Below are positions 52,739 to 61,263 of a stretch of DNA of 64,000 bases, in pieces. Each line of letters begins with the position of its first letter. Within the stretch, counting starts at the first letter, position 1. This stretch comes from Hyphomicrobiales bacterium. Its GTDB lineage: Bacteria; Pseudomonadota; Alphaproteobacteria; Rhizobiales; Rhizobiaceae. The DNA is taken from positions 1 to 64,000 of the forward strand of contig UEIJ01000043.1 of NCBI GenBank assembly GCA_900470195.1, given 5' to 3'. The position numbers and the translations under genes were made by a program. The notes under the pieces are model-generated. The model was not told the DNA's origin. It did no database searches and saw only the letters and a list, made by a program, of their open reading frames with translations.

Positions 52739-53770
52739 TCAGCTTATCAGGCCGATCTCGCGCATCTTGGCGATGAGCGCACCGTCGATCTCGCCCGTTA
52801 CAGGCAGGCTGAACAGTTTCTGAAACTCGCGCACCGCTTCCTGTGTCGTCTTGCCCGGCTGCCCGTTTACCGGCACCGTGTCGTTGCCGAATGCCTTCAA
52901 CCCGGCCTGCACGCGGATGATATCCTGCGAACTCACTTTCCCCGACGGCCCCGATTGCACGACAGGCGTTGCGGCCGCCTGCTTTTTCGGTGCCGGTTTT
53001 TCGTAGGAAGCAAGAGCGGGTTTCGGTTTCGAATCCGTTTCAGTCTTCAAGACAGCGGGCTGCGGGCGCGGCGTCGGAACCGCGACCTCGATGGCTTTGG
53101 CTACATCGTCCTGAGCCGGAGGACTGTTTTTGGCGTCGGCCAGCAATTGCGCGGGGACGTTTGCCTCCTGCACGCCGAGCTTCTGCTGCAAAGCGCGCCA
53201 GCGTTCCACTGCTTCGCGGGTCTGCGGCCCGGTGAAACCATCCACCGGCCCCTTGTAAATTCCAAGCGTCGAAAGACGTTGTTGCAGCCGCGCGATTTCC
53301 AGATCGGCATTGGGCGCAAGTGCCGGCAGCATGTCGTCAACCGAGGCGCTCATGTGCAGCCGGTCCGCCGACAGGCGGGCGGCTTCCAGCGGCTGGGCCG
53401 GATCATTGTTTGCGGTTTCGGCAGAGGCGGTCTCGGTCGGTTTCGGGGCATTATCACTTGTTGCTGCCGCACCCGGCAGGACTGCGCGCGGCGTCGGCTT
53501 GAACACGAAATCCGGCCTGGTGCGGAAGAACACGGCGTTGTGCGCCTCGGGCTGATACCAGAGCGCATTGGCCGAAACGAAACTCATGACCACCAGAAAC
53601 GCGGTTGCCCCGCCGGTGAGGACGGGGTTGCGCGCGATAAAATCTCCGGCGGCAATTGCCAGCGCCGAGGCCGACGTGAAGAAGAAATGGAGGAGCCGCG
53701 ATCCGAGACTACGCCGTTTTGCGGGTTTGCGCATTTTTCTGCTCCCGGATTTCGTCGTTCTGCCAGTCAT
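52739..53770 (-). CDS. peptidoglycan-binding domain membrane protein
   Basis: The 343-residue protein has a basic N-terminus (KMRKPAKRRS), a membrane segment near 45-68 (NPVLTGGATAFLVVMSFVSA) and a long Ala/Pro-rich region. It contains two PG_binding_1 domains: one near 155-190 (LQQRLSTLGIYKGPVDGFTG) and one at the C-terminus (IIRVQAGLKAFGND...GEIDGALIAKM). GGGAGA before ATG 53770 supports this start, although it overlaps the kinase gene by 62 bases in another frame. A role in tying kinase signalling to the cell wall is possible. Confidence 0.85.
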   Translation of the reverse strand: MTGRTTKSGSRKMRKPAKRRSLGSRLLHFFFTSASALAIAAGDFIARNPVLTGGATAFLVVMSFVSANALWYQPEAHNAVFFRTRPDFVFKPTPRAVLPGAAATSDNAPKPTETASAETANNDPAQPLEAARLSADRLHMSASVDDMLPALAPNADLEIARLQQRLSTLGIYKGPVDGFTGPQTREAVERWRALQQKLGVQEANVPAQLLADAKNSPPAQDDVAKAIEVAVPTPRPQPAVLKTETDSKPKPALASYEKPAPKKQAAATPVVQSGPSGKVSSQDIIRVQAGLKAFGNDTVPVNGQPGKTTQEAVREFQKLFSLPVTGEIDGALIAKMREIGLIS

Positions 53771-55631
53771 GACGCCTTTCTCCCTGGTGACGGTGCATGT
53801 CGATCACCGTGCCCAGCTCTGGGCCAAGCTCTGGGCCCAGTTCCTGTTGTTCGTCTTCTCCCATCACAAATTGCGGACCCGCGACCGGAAGGCGGATCGT
53901 GACGACTGTGCCTTCGCCGGGGCAACTCTTCAGCTGCATCGTTCCCTGATGCAGTTCCACCAGCCCCTTGACCACTGAAAGGCCGAGGCCGCTTCCTTCC
54001 TGAGCCCGCGCATAATTGTTGTTGGCGCGCACGAATGGCGTGCCGATGCGCTGCATGTCTTCCGGCTCGATGCCGATGCCGGTATCCGACACGCTGAATT
54101 CCAGCATCGCACGGCCTTCGGCCATCACGCGGGCCGCATCGATGGTGACGCAGCCGCCGCTTTGCGTGAACTTCACCGCATTTCCGGCCAGGTTGAGCAG
54201 AATCTGCTGGACGGCGCGGCGGTCGGCCACCAGTTCGCCGATGCCATTGCCGACCCGATGGCAGAAGGCAACACCCTTCTTTTCCGCCAGCGGCAGCATG
54301 ACGGCGGTGCACATTTCCGCCGCGTCACGGAAAATGAGCGTCTGCGGATCGATGCTGTAATTGCCGGTTTCCAGACGCGAATTGTCGAGAACGGCGTTCA
54401 CAAGCTCGAGCAGATAATGGCCGGACTGATGAATGAGGCCCGCATATTCGCGCTGCTTTTCATTGCCGAGCTTGCCGCCCATTTCATGCGTCAGCATGTC
54501 GGAAAAGCCGATGATCGAATTGAGCGGCGTGCGCAGCTCATGGCTGACGGCTGCAAGCAGGCGGCCCTTGCCGATGCGCTCCGATTCCAGTTCCGCTTTC
54601 AGCGTTGCAATCTCGTCGAGAAGTTTCTGCTCGCCTTCCAGCGAACGGCCGATCAGCGTGATTACATGGGCGCTTGCCGCACCTTCGAGACGATAGGTGC
54701 GGAAGACGGTCTCGCCGTTTTCGATGGAACGCAGGCGCACGTCAATCTTGCGTACCGTGGCACCGGCGCGAAGGTCGGCCAGAAGCGAAAGATATTCCAC
54801 GCGGTCGGCCACATGCACGCGGTCGATCAGCGCCGTGCCTTCCAGCATTTTCGGCTGAACGCCCAGAAGCTTCGCCGAATTCGTATCGACCGACGACACC
54901 ACGCCGTCCGCATCTAGGCTGAACTGCACGTCACCGGCAGCAACCGCGATCTGCGGCGCGTTGATCCTGATCTCAGCAGGCTTGGCGGCGCTCGCAAAAC
55001 CGCGCGCGACAAGGCTTGCCGCGTATAGTACGAGCACAGCGGCGGACACATAGCTGCCGCCGGAAATGGCACCGCCGCTTGCGGTGGCCAGGAAACCGAG
55101 AATCATGGCGGCGAATGCAGCGCCTGCGGCGGCGGCGCCGGGCTTACGGGTCACAAACCAGACCTCAAGCGACAGACCGGCTGTCATCAACCACAAAACC
55201 GCGTTGCCATGCGAAAAGACGCCCACGGCAGCAAGACCCGCGCCATAGGCAGCGAAGTTCAAGCCAGCCAGAACGGGCGCTGCGACGCCCATCAGCGACA
55301 GCGCGCACAGGATCATGGCGGCGCCTGCAAAGCTGGCGGCGAGAATCGCAAATTCCGTAAAGCCCTGCGTTACACCGGAGCCAAGCACCGCACCGCAGAG
55401 CAGGACCGGCACGGTGATGACCGAGCCGATGACACGTATGGAGGCCGCATCGGGATTGGCTACCCAGCGGCGGCAGAAACGTTCGTAAAAACGGCTGATC
55501 GCCTGCACGCTGGTGCGGGCGGTTTCGGCTGTTTTCAAAGGAATGGCGTTCAACGTGCCGTACTCACTCAATACTCTTGCATGATCAGAACCGGAAAGGC
55601 TTCGCCGTGACGACGCTCTCCCAGCCAGCAA
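53709..55631 (-). CDS. DivJ/PleC-type sensor histidine kinase
   Basis: The kinase has about six N-terminal membrane helices (residues 65-220), a PAS-like domain (SLDADGVVSSVDTNSAKLLG), then HisKA with [20 protein letters not shown] and HATPase with NLAGNAVKFT and GSGLGLSVVKG. The phospho-acceptor region matches the DivK-directed group. The many-helix N-terminus without a large periplasmic domain resembles DivJ. The C-terminal tail has a short ELGPELGPELG repeat. The start is unclear: TTG 55631 gives 640 residues, TTG 55553 gives 614 and follows GAGTGAG. It heads the operon with the wall-binding and DUF1491 genes. Confidence 0.8.
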   Translation of the reverse strand: MLAGRASSRRSLSGSDHARVLSEYGTLNAIPLKTAETARTSVQAISRFYERFCRRWVANPDAASIRVIGSVITVPVLLCGAVLGSGVTQGFTEFAILAASFAGAAMILCALSLMGVAAPVLAGLNFAAYGAGLAAVGVFSHGNAVLWLMTAGLSLEVWFVTRKPGAAAAGAAFAAMILGFLATASGGAISGGSYVSAAVLVLYAASLVARGFASAAKPAEIRINAPQIAVAAGDVQFSLDADGVVSSVDTNSAKLLGVQPKMLEGTALIDRVHVADRVEYLSLLADLRAGATVRKIDVRLRSIENGETVFRTYRLEGAASAHVITLIGRSLEGEQKLLDEIATLKAELESERIGKGRLLAAVSHELRTPLNSIIGFSDMLTHEMGGKLGNEKQREYAGLIHQSGHYLLELVNAVLDNSRLETGNYSIDPQTLIFRDAAEMCTAVMLPLAEKKGVAFCHRVGNGIGELVADRRAVQQILLNLAGNAVKFTQSGGCVTIDAARVMAEGRAMLEFSVSDTGIGIEPEDMQRIGTPFVRANNNYARAQEGSGLGLSVVKGLVELHQGTMQLKSCPGEGTVVTIRLPVAGPQFVMGEDEQQELGPELGPELGTVIDMHRHQGERRHDWQNDEIREQKNAQTRKTA

Positions 55632-55852
55632 CAGATTGCAGCCGAGGCTTTAAAGAAACGATAAAACGGAACCACCCAAAGCGGATAAGTGACGCGCCGC
55701 GTCTGCTTTTCTGTCTATGGTAAACAGAGTGTAGCAATCGGCGAGACCATATTTCTGCCCGCCTGCAATTTTAACGTTTAAATTGGACGGTTACGGAATC
55801 TTTTCCAATTCGTCGGACATTGACGCCGACACACCGCAACAAAAGCAGGGCG

Positions 55853-56296
55853 ATGATCCGTTTTCTCATCAAATCCGCATTCTGGCTGACGCTGGCATTC
55901 ATCGTGATGCCGCGCTTCTTCCCTGCGGATGAGCAAACCAAGCCGCAGGAAAAAGCCGCCATTGCCGGGACAAATCAGGAGCCGGATTCCATTGGCCAGC
56001 TTCTCGCCAATGGCAAGACTGCCGTGGAACTGGGCAAGCTATGCATCGACAACCCTTCCTTCTGCCAGAACGGAACGTCGCTTGTTTCCAGCGCCGGAAG
56101 CGGCCTTCTGGAAGCAAGCCGGGTTGCGCTCGAATATCTGAGCGACCGCTTCGGCACCAAGCCGCAACCGCCTGCGAAAGCGGAACCGGCAGCCGCCCAA
56201 CCTGTACAGGCAGCAACCGGCATTCCCATCCCGACCTCTCGGGAAGAAGCCCTGCGCGCACTCGACCGCCGCCTGACTGGTGCAATCGGACGTTAG
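55853..56296 (+). CDS. DUF5330-like small exported protein
   Basis: The 147-residue protein starts at ATG 55853 with GCAGGG before it. An N-terminal hydrophobic anchor (FLIKSAFWLTLAFIVMPRFF) is followed by a helical segment with two Cys (LCIDNPSFCQNG) and an Ala/Pro-rich C-terminus ending EALRALDRRL. The build matches DUF5330 of Rhizobiales, from memory. It is divergent from the kinase operon and is followed by a composite repeat. Confidence 0.7.
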   Translation: MIRFLIKSAFWLTLAFIVMPRFFPADEQTKPQEKAAIAGTNQEPDSIGQLLANGKTAVELGKLCIDNPSFCQNGTSLVSSAGSGLLEASRVALEYLSDRFGTKPQPPAKAEPAAAQPVQAATGIPIPTSREEALRALDRRLTGAIGR

Positions 56297-56441
56297 AGCG
56301 GGATGTTTTTAAGTTGAATCGTCATCATGCTCCAAGCTTTTGTTTGAGCATGATTTTATCTGATCGAAGCAGGATCAGAAATCAGTCCAGTGGACTGATT
56401 TCCCTGCGTAGGCGGTTCCCACTTTTCGGAATCATGCTCTA
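56296..56441. repeat. composite palindromic intergenic repeat
   Basis: The core 56346-56439 has inverted ends GAGCATGATT and AATCATGCTC. Inside is a perfect palindrome AATCAGTCCAGTGGACTGATT at 56380-56400. A second dyad (CATGCTCCAAGC / GAGCATG) overlaps on the left. It starts right at the stop codon of the upstream gene, as rhizobial intergenic repeats often do. Confidence 0.7.
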
Positions 56442-56508
56442 GTTTTCCGTGACCTCGCAACGTTTCATGACTATATAAGCGGCAAGAAACTTCTTTCAGG
56501 CGAGTACC

Positions 56509-56934
56509 ATGACCACGACTATCGATAGCATCATGTCCGATTTCGAATTCCTCGACGATTGGGAAGACCGCTACCGCTATGTCATCGATCTGGGCAAGGA
56601 ACTGCCGCCCTATCCCGACGATGCGCGCGATGCCGCGCACAAGGTTCAGGGCTGTGTAAGCCAGGTGTGGCTGAAAACGCTGCCGCAAGGCGGGAGCGAT
56701 CCGGTCATCGAGTTTCTGGGCGATTCCGATGCGCATATCGTGCGTGGTCTGGTGGCCATCGTGCTGGCGCTTTATTCGGGCAACAAGGCTTCGGAAATTC
56801 TGGCCGTAGACCCGGAAGCCATTTTGAAAAAGCTCGGCCTCGATGAGCACCTCACACCGCAGCGTTCCAACGGCCTGCGCGCCATGGTGGCGCGCATCCG
56901 TCGCGAAGCCGAACTGGCGAAAGAATCAGCGTAA
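56509..56934 (+). CDS. sufE: SufE family cysteine desulfuration protein
   Basis: The 141-residue protein accepts sulfur from SufS and passes it to the iron-sulfur scaffold. Motifs are DWEDRYRYVIDLGKELPP, then the sulfur acceptor Cys49 in HKVQGCVSQVWL and HIVRGLVAIVLALYSG. The length fits SufE. It stands alone here, away from the suf operon, and its 3' end overlaps that of the convergent amidase gene by nine bases. Confidence 0.95.
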   Translation: MTTTIDSIMSDFEFLDDWEDRYRYVIDLGKELPPYPDDARDAAHKVQGCVSQVWLKTLPQGGSDPVIEFLGDSDAHIVRGLVAIVLALYSGNKASEILAVDPEAILKKLGLDEHLTPQRSNGLRAMVARIRREAELAKESA

Positions 56935-58218
56935 GAGCTTTTCCACCGACAGAGCTGCCGCCAGCAGCCTTTTGTCCCTGCCGCCGCGTGCGGTGAGCAT
57001 GAAGCCGGTCGGCAGCGCCATGCCGGGCATGGGCACGGTGATGCTGCACAGGTCGAACTGATTTCCAACCTGCGTATCGCGCAGAAGCAGCCCTTCCACA
57101 CGGTCATATTCGGCCTCATCATTGCTGACCGAAGCAATCGTCGGTGCAACGATCGGCGTGGCGGGTGTTGCGAACATATCGAAGCCGCTCAGCCGCTCGT
57201 CCATTTCCCGCACCAACGTTGCGCGCGTTTCCATGATCCCGCGATAGGTTTCCATCGGCACCTTGACGCGGACGGAGAGCGGACGCTTCACGCGGATATC
57301 GACATTGGCATCGGGATCGCCAAGCCAGGTCGATGCGTGAATATGGCTTGCCTCAATGCCTGCAATGGAACCGACGCGGGTTGCTTCACGCAAACGCCGG
57401 ATAAGGTCATCGACCTCCAGATCGGCAATGACAGCGCCTGCCTTTTCAAGAAGCGCGACTGTTGCCTCGAAATGTCTTGCAACATCCGGCTCCATATCCG
57501 CCAGCAGATAGCCCTTCGGCAAGGCGATGCGCAGGCCCTTCAGCGGCAAGGCATCAGGCAGGACCGGCGTTTCGCCCGCCATGACCGCGTCCGTCAGAAT
57601 GGCGTCGGCGACGGTTCTGGTCAGCGGGCCAACGGAATCGAGCGATGGCGCCAGCGGAAAAGCACCTTCGAGCGGAACGCGCCGCGCAGTCGGCTTGAAG
57701 CCGACAATGCCGTTCAGCGCCGCCGGAATGCGCACCGATCCGCCTGTGTCCGAACCGATGGCGATTTCGCTGGTGCCTTCCGCCGCAGAAACTGCCGCAC
57801 CCGACGACGACCCGCCCGGAATGCGCGTGGGGTCAATGGCGTTGCCCGGTTCGCCATAATGCGGATTGAGACCAACCGGCGTGAAAGCAAATTCCGTCAT
57901 ATGGGTCTTGCCGACGATAACCGCACCCGCCTCGCGCAAACGGCGCACAATCGCAGCATCCCGGCTTGCCGGCGCTGCATCGCGACGAATGACCGAACCG
58001 GCAAGCGTCGGCTCACCGGCAACATCGAAGAGATCCTTGATCGAAACGATGCGCCCGTCGAGCGGCCCGACAGTGCGCCCGTCGCGCAGACGCGCATCGG
58101 CGGCATCCGCCTCGGCACGTGCCTGCTGTGCATAAACCTTGCTGAAAACGCGCTCGCTCCCGGCCCGCGCTTCCAGCAACGACAGGATGTTTTCCAGCCG
58201 ATCCCGTACCGAATTCAT
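56926..58218 (-). CDS. amidase signature family hydrolase
   Basis: The 430-residue protein has the Ser-cisSer-Lys triad of amidase signature enzymes: Lys in IVSIKDLFDVAGEPT (about residue 62), the GGSSSGAAVSAA loop near 136-147 and the nucleophile Ser in IGSDTGGSVRIPAAL. It hydrolyses an amide such as indoleacetamide, mandelamide or similar, but the substrate cannot be told. It is 136 bases downstream of the GafZ-like gene on the same strand and may share its transcript. Confidence 0.92.
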   Translation of the reverse strand: MNSVRDRLENILSLLEARAGSERVFSKVYAQQARAEADAADARLRDGRTVGPLDGRIVSIKDLFDVAGEPTLAGSVIRRDAAPASRDAAIVRRLREAGAVIVGKTHMTEFAFTPVGLNPHYGEPGNAIDPTRIPGGSSSGAAVSAAEGTSEIAIGSDTGGSVRIPAALNGIVGFKPTARRVPLEGAFPLAPSLDSVGPLTRTVADAILTDAVMAGETPVLPDALPLKGLRIALPKGYLLADMEPDVARHFEATVALLEKAGAVIADLEVDDLIRRLREATRVGSIAGIEASHIHASTWLGDPDANVDIRVKRPLSVRVKVPMETYRGIMETRATLVREMDERLSGFDMFATPATPIVAPTIASVSNDEAEYDRVEGLLLRDTQVGNQFDLCSITVPMPGMALPTGFMLTARGGRDKRLLAAALSVEKLLR

Positions 58219-58353
58219 GCGATTTCTCCCCTCTTCCCCAACGGGTACAGCGACCCTCTGGGAAAGAGGCGATAGACCCGCCTCCGATAGCTGTCAATGA
58301 GAGATAGAACGCGCCTCGAAAGCCGTTTCACACTTTTCGGATGCGCGATAGCC

Positions 58354-59142
58354 TCACATATTTGGCTGCATCCGGGGACGATAGTCGTCGGCTCCCCAGT
58401 GCAGGACAACGCCGCCTCCCCGCTCCTTTTCAAGCTGGGGATTATAGTGCCGGTGCAGCGCTGCAAGACCGGCCTTGAGCAGCATCTTGGCCGAACGTGC
58501 GGGCCACTGCCGCTCGCGCTCCACGGTTTCAAGACCCTTCAGAAAGCAGCAGACGTCGACCAGAACACCATTCAGTTCCGGCCCGACCGCTTCGAGCGCA
58601 CGTTCGACGCGGATACGGCTGGCTAGCGCAATATCCGTCAGTTCGGCCATGCCGCCGGAACCGTTGCGCTTGCCTCCAACACTGCGATCCCAGCGCATCG
58701 TTACGGAAGGCATCAGCGAGCCGCGCGTGAAATCGGCACGCAGCCTTTCACCGGCCAGAAACTCGTCCTGCGAAATGAAGGAAGAACCGTTCGCGCTTTT
58801 GCGCCGGTAGAGCATGGCGAGCGGTGATTCCTCGGGGTTGATTTCAACCTTTTCGCCCTGCTCATATTCGACGGTCAGTGTGGTCCTCGCCGGTCCGGGC
58901 AGCGGTTTGTCCCGCTCCTTCAGGCATCTGGCACCGTGTTTTGCGAGAACAAGACGTTCGTCCTCCCAGCGCAGCAAACCCTTGCGATGCATGGCCTCCA
59001 GTTCGGCGCGGGAAGCGGCAATGGTTCCGCGATCCGCCGCCAGCAACACATGCGTGGCGCGGACCGAATCCTGAACCTCGCAGGCCCCGGCTTTCAGAAA
59101 GCGTATGATTCTCGCTTCAGACACTGACAGTTGGGTGGTCAT
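58354..59142 (-). CDS. gafZ: GafZ-like GTA regulator, DUF6456
   Basis: The 262-residue protein starts at ATG 59142, overlapping the stop of the DnaA-like gene. The N-terminal part (ARIIRFLKAG...LLAADRGTIAAS) looks like a winged-helix domain. The C-terminal DUF6456 region has ELTDIALASRIRVERALEAV, VLVDVCCFLKGLETVERER and WPARSAKMLLKAGLAALHRH. In Caulobacter the partner genes gafY and gafZ activate the GTA; GafZ has DUF6456 and acts as an antiterminator. In R. capsulatus the two are fused as GafA. Order and coupling here match. The role is inferred from the family. Confidence 0.8.
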   Translation of the reverse strand: MTTQLSVSEARIIRFLKAGACEVQDSVRATHVLLAADRGTIAASRAELEAMHRKGLLRWEDERLVLAKHGARCLKERDKPLPGPARTTLTVEYEQGEKVEINPEESPLAMLYRRKSANGSSFISQDEFLAGERLRADFTRGSLMPSVTMRWDRSVGGKRNGSGGMAELTDIALASRIRVERALEAVGPELNGVLVDVCCFLKGLETVERERQWPARSAKMLLKAGLAALHRHYNPQLEKERGGGVVLHWGADDYRPRMQPNM

Positions 59143-59591
59143 GCCGCCATCCTCCACTCCGTGAAAGCACTTTGCGCAATGCGCTCGAAGGTCGAGACGA
59201 TTGCATCGAATTCGGTATCGTCGCGCATGTCTTCCACCAGATGGCATGCGTGCATCACCGTGGTGCGGTCGCGTGCAAAGCCCGTGGCCACGTCCCGCAT
59301 GGCCATGCCGAAAGCTGTGTGCGCGACATACATGCCGATCTGCCGGACACGCGCCACCTCCCGTCTGCATCGCAAGGGAGACCGCAATTCGGTGCCGGAA
59401 ACCCCGAACATGGCCACGAGCAAATCGATAAGGGCATCGCACAGCGCTACATTCCGCCGTTGCCGCAAGCGGTCGGCGGAGCAATCCTCCATTGCGAGGC
59501 TAAGGTTACGCCCGTGCCGCGCTGCCAGCAGCTTCAATGCCTCGAAAGCTTCTGCCCGCGTGTGAATGACATCCGATAGTTCCAAAGACAT
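59139..59591 (-). CDS. gafY: GafY-like GTA activator, DnaA domain IV-like
   Basis: The 150-residue protein has a region at about 53-130 that resembles DnaA domain IV: EVARVRQIGMYVAHTAFGM followed by RDRTTVMHACHLVEDMRDD, where RTTVMHA corresponds to the DnaA-box contact DHTTVIHA. It lacks the DnaA ATPase domains, so it is not DnaA itself. GafY of Caulobacter and the N-terminal half of GafA have this domain and bind GTA promoters. GGGAAG precedes ATG 59591. Its TGA overlaps the gafZ-like start. Confidence 0.82.
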   Translation of the reverse strand: MSLELSDVIHTRAEAFEALKLLAARHGRNLSLAMEDCSADRLRQRRNVALCDALIDLLVAMFGVSGTELRSPLRCRREVARVRQIGMYVAHTAFGMAMRDVATGFARDRTTVMHACHLVEDMRDDTEFDAIVSTFERIAQSAFTEWRMAA

Positions 59592-59857
59592 TCATCTTCC
59601 CTCGCCAGAATAGGAATATCTTCTTATACGGAGGAAAATGCAAGAGTGGATAAGTTTTGTAGAAGGAATTGCGGTGCAAAGCTGGTTTCGGCAATCCGTG
59701 AACGAGCTAACGTCTTGTAAGCATGACACGAACGCATCGCAGCCAGACGCGACTTGCGGCTATTTTACAGAAAAATCCGGTAAAATCTAGGAATATTATC
59801 CAACGTCATTTGACAAGGCTCCATGCTCAGTCATACCGAGAAACAAGGATTGTGACA

Positions 59858-60127
59858 GTGGAAGCGGATCTCAAACACGCACGCAGATTATTCTTTGCCC
59901 GACAAAAACAGAATCAACTGACTGCGATGCAACGCATAGCCTTGCAGATTATTGCTGGCATTGATCTGGACGAAGTTCTCAAGGCACCGCAGGAAGAAAA
60001 GGAACGGACCAAGCGACGCCTGACGCGCCTCATGGAAAGGGAGCGCCTGAAAGGAATGTGCGGTCACTGGAGCTATGACCTGAACCGGCACATTGCATTG
60101 AAGCAGGCTTTTGACCGGATCGGTTAA
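59858..60127 (+). CDS. small basic protein of unknown function
   Basis: This 89-residue protein starts at GTG 59858, eight bases after AAGGA. An upstream extension of 45 codons is open but has no good start context. The protein is charged and helical (DLKHARRLFFARQKQNQL, LDEVLKAPQEEKERTKRRL) with a C-terminal GHWSYDLNRHIALKQAF. No family is recognised. It is divergent from gafYZ by 266 bases and convergent with mucR across a hairpin, so it could be a local regulator. Confidence 0.65.
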   Translation: MEADLKHARRLFFARQKQNQLTAMQRIALQIIAGIDLDEVLKAPQEEKERTKRRLTRLMERERLKGMCGHWSYDLNRHIALKQAFDRIG

Positions 60128-60163
60128 TGGGGACCACCATTTCTGGCAAAGCCGGCCCAAGCA

Positions 60164-60209
60164 AAATGGCCGCTATCGACGAGCTTGCGCTTCCCGATAA
60201 CGGCCATTT
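60164..60209. terminator. bidirectional hairpin between convergent genes
   Basis: AAATGGCCGCTATCG and CGATAACGGCCATTT pair over 15 bases with one mismatch, between the unknown gene and mucR. T and A runs flank the stem. Confidence 0.65.
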
Positions 60210-60266
60210 CAATAAACGCTCAAGAATAGATGCGGCAGAGCGCAGTGCGTTTGAAAGTCAGAGCGT

Positions 60267-60695
60267 TCAAGCGTCTTTCGGCTTGCGGCCCAGGCCCATC
60301 TTCTTCGCCAGACGCGAGCGGGCAGCAGCGTAGTTGGGAGCGACCATCGGATAGTTCGGGTCGAGATCCCACTTTTCGCGGTACTGTTCCGGCGTCATGT
60401 TGTAATGGGTCATGAGGTGGCGCTTCAGCGACTTGAACTTCTTGCCGTCTTCGAGGCAGATAATATAGTCGTCGTGAACCGACTTCTTCGGGTTGACGGC
60501 AGGCTTCGGCTTCTCAACCACGACAGGCGCTTCTTCGCGTTCGACGTGACGCTTGAACGCGGCATGTACTTCGGCGATCAGCAGCGGCAGTTCACCGGCG
60601 CGAATCGAATTATTGCCGACATATGCAGCCACAACATCTGCAGTAAGGCTCAGAAGCAGCTCTGCGCTTTCGTCGTGCGTGTCCAGATTTTCCAT
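60267..60695 (-). CDS. mucR: MucR/Ros family zinc-finger regulator
   Basis: The 142-residue protein has an N-terminal helical oligomerisation region (ELLLSLTADVVAAYVGNN) and a Ros-type zinc finger with Cys80, Asp83, His93 and His97 (CLEDGKKFKSLKRHLMTH). YNMTPEQYREKWDL and RSRLAKKMGLGRK follow, as in Brucella and Sinorhizobium MucR. These are H-NS-like silencers of AT-rich promoters that control exopolysaccharide, motility and virulence genes. AAGGA precedes ATG 60695. The long AT-rich upstream region would suit autoregulation. Confidence 0.95.
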   Translation of the reverse strand: MENLDTHDESAELLLSLTADVVAAYVGNNSIRAGELPLLIAEVHAAFKRHVEREEAPVVVEKPKPAVNPKKSVHDDYIICLEDGKKFKSLKRHLMTHYNMTPEQYREKWDLDPNYPMVAPNYAAARSRLAKKMGLGRKPKDA

Positions 60696-61263
60696 CAGAT
60701 TTCCTTTTTTACTTCTTATTGTTGCGCAATCGACGACTGGAGATCCCCGCCTGTCATCGCCGTTACGTATTCCAACTCTGCCCCATCCATTCCCGACTGC
60801 GAATATCAGTTGATAATGGCATTTGCAATAGAATTGTCAAACCACATTACATTAATAACAAGTCTTTCTTCTTGAATCGTCAAATACAAAAATTCGGAAC
60901 GCAACCCTACCAACATATGGAAACTTTGAATCACAATGTGTTGGCGTTACCGCCCCTGTCATTTATTACAGGATATGGGTGAAGCCGCAGTTCACTGCCG
61001 CGCTTCCTTTAATTTGTCCGGCTATCGTTAGCAATAGTTTTCTCCCTCAAGTTTTCTTGTACGCGACTCAAGACTAATTGCCTTCCGTAACGTAGCTTTT
61101 GGGCGCAAAATCGGGCCTCAAAATGGCATTGTTCAAATATATTTCAACGGATTGAACTCGCTTTCGCCTCTTCGGCCAACTATATAAATATCACCATCAC
61201 CCGCCAGAAGGCACGGCTTACCGGCCTTGCAGCAAATCGAAACAGTTTTCATCGGAATTGTGG
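60696..61263. other. long AT-rich intergenic region
   Basis: This 568-base region between divergent mucR and ptrB is AT-richer than the surrounding coding sequence. I see no coding frame. Its composition fits MucR-binding DNA, though no defined site can be named. Confidence 0.5.

Noticed and set aside
59139..59591. Truncated dnaA pseudogene
   Set aside because: The frame is intact with a good ribosome site, is coupled to a DUF6456 gene, and fits the GafY layout better than a broken dnaA.
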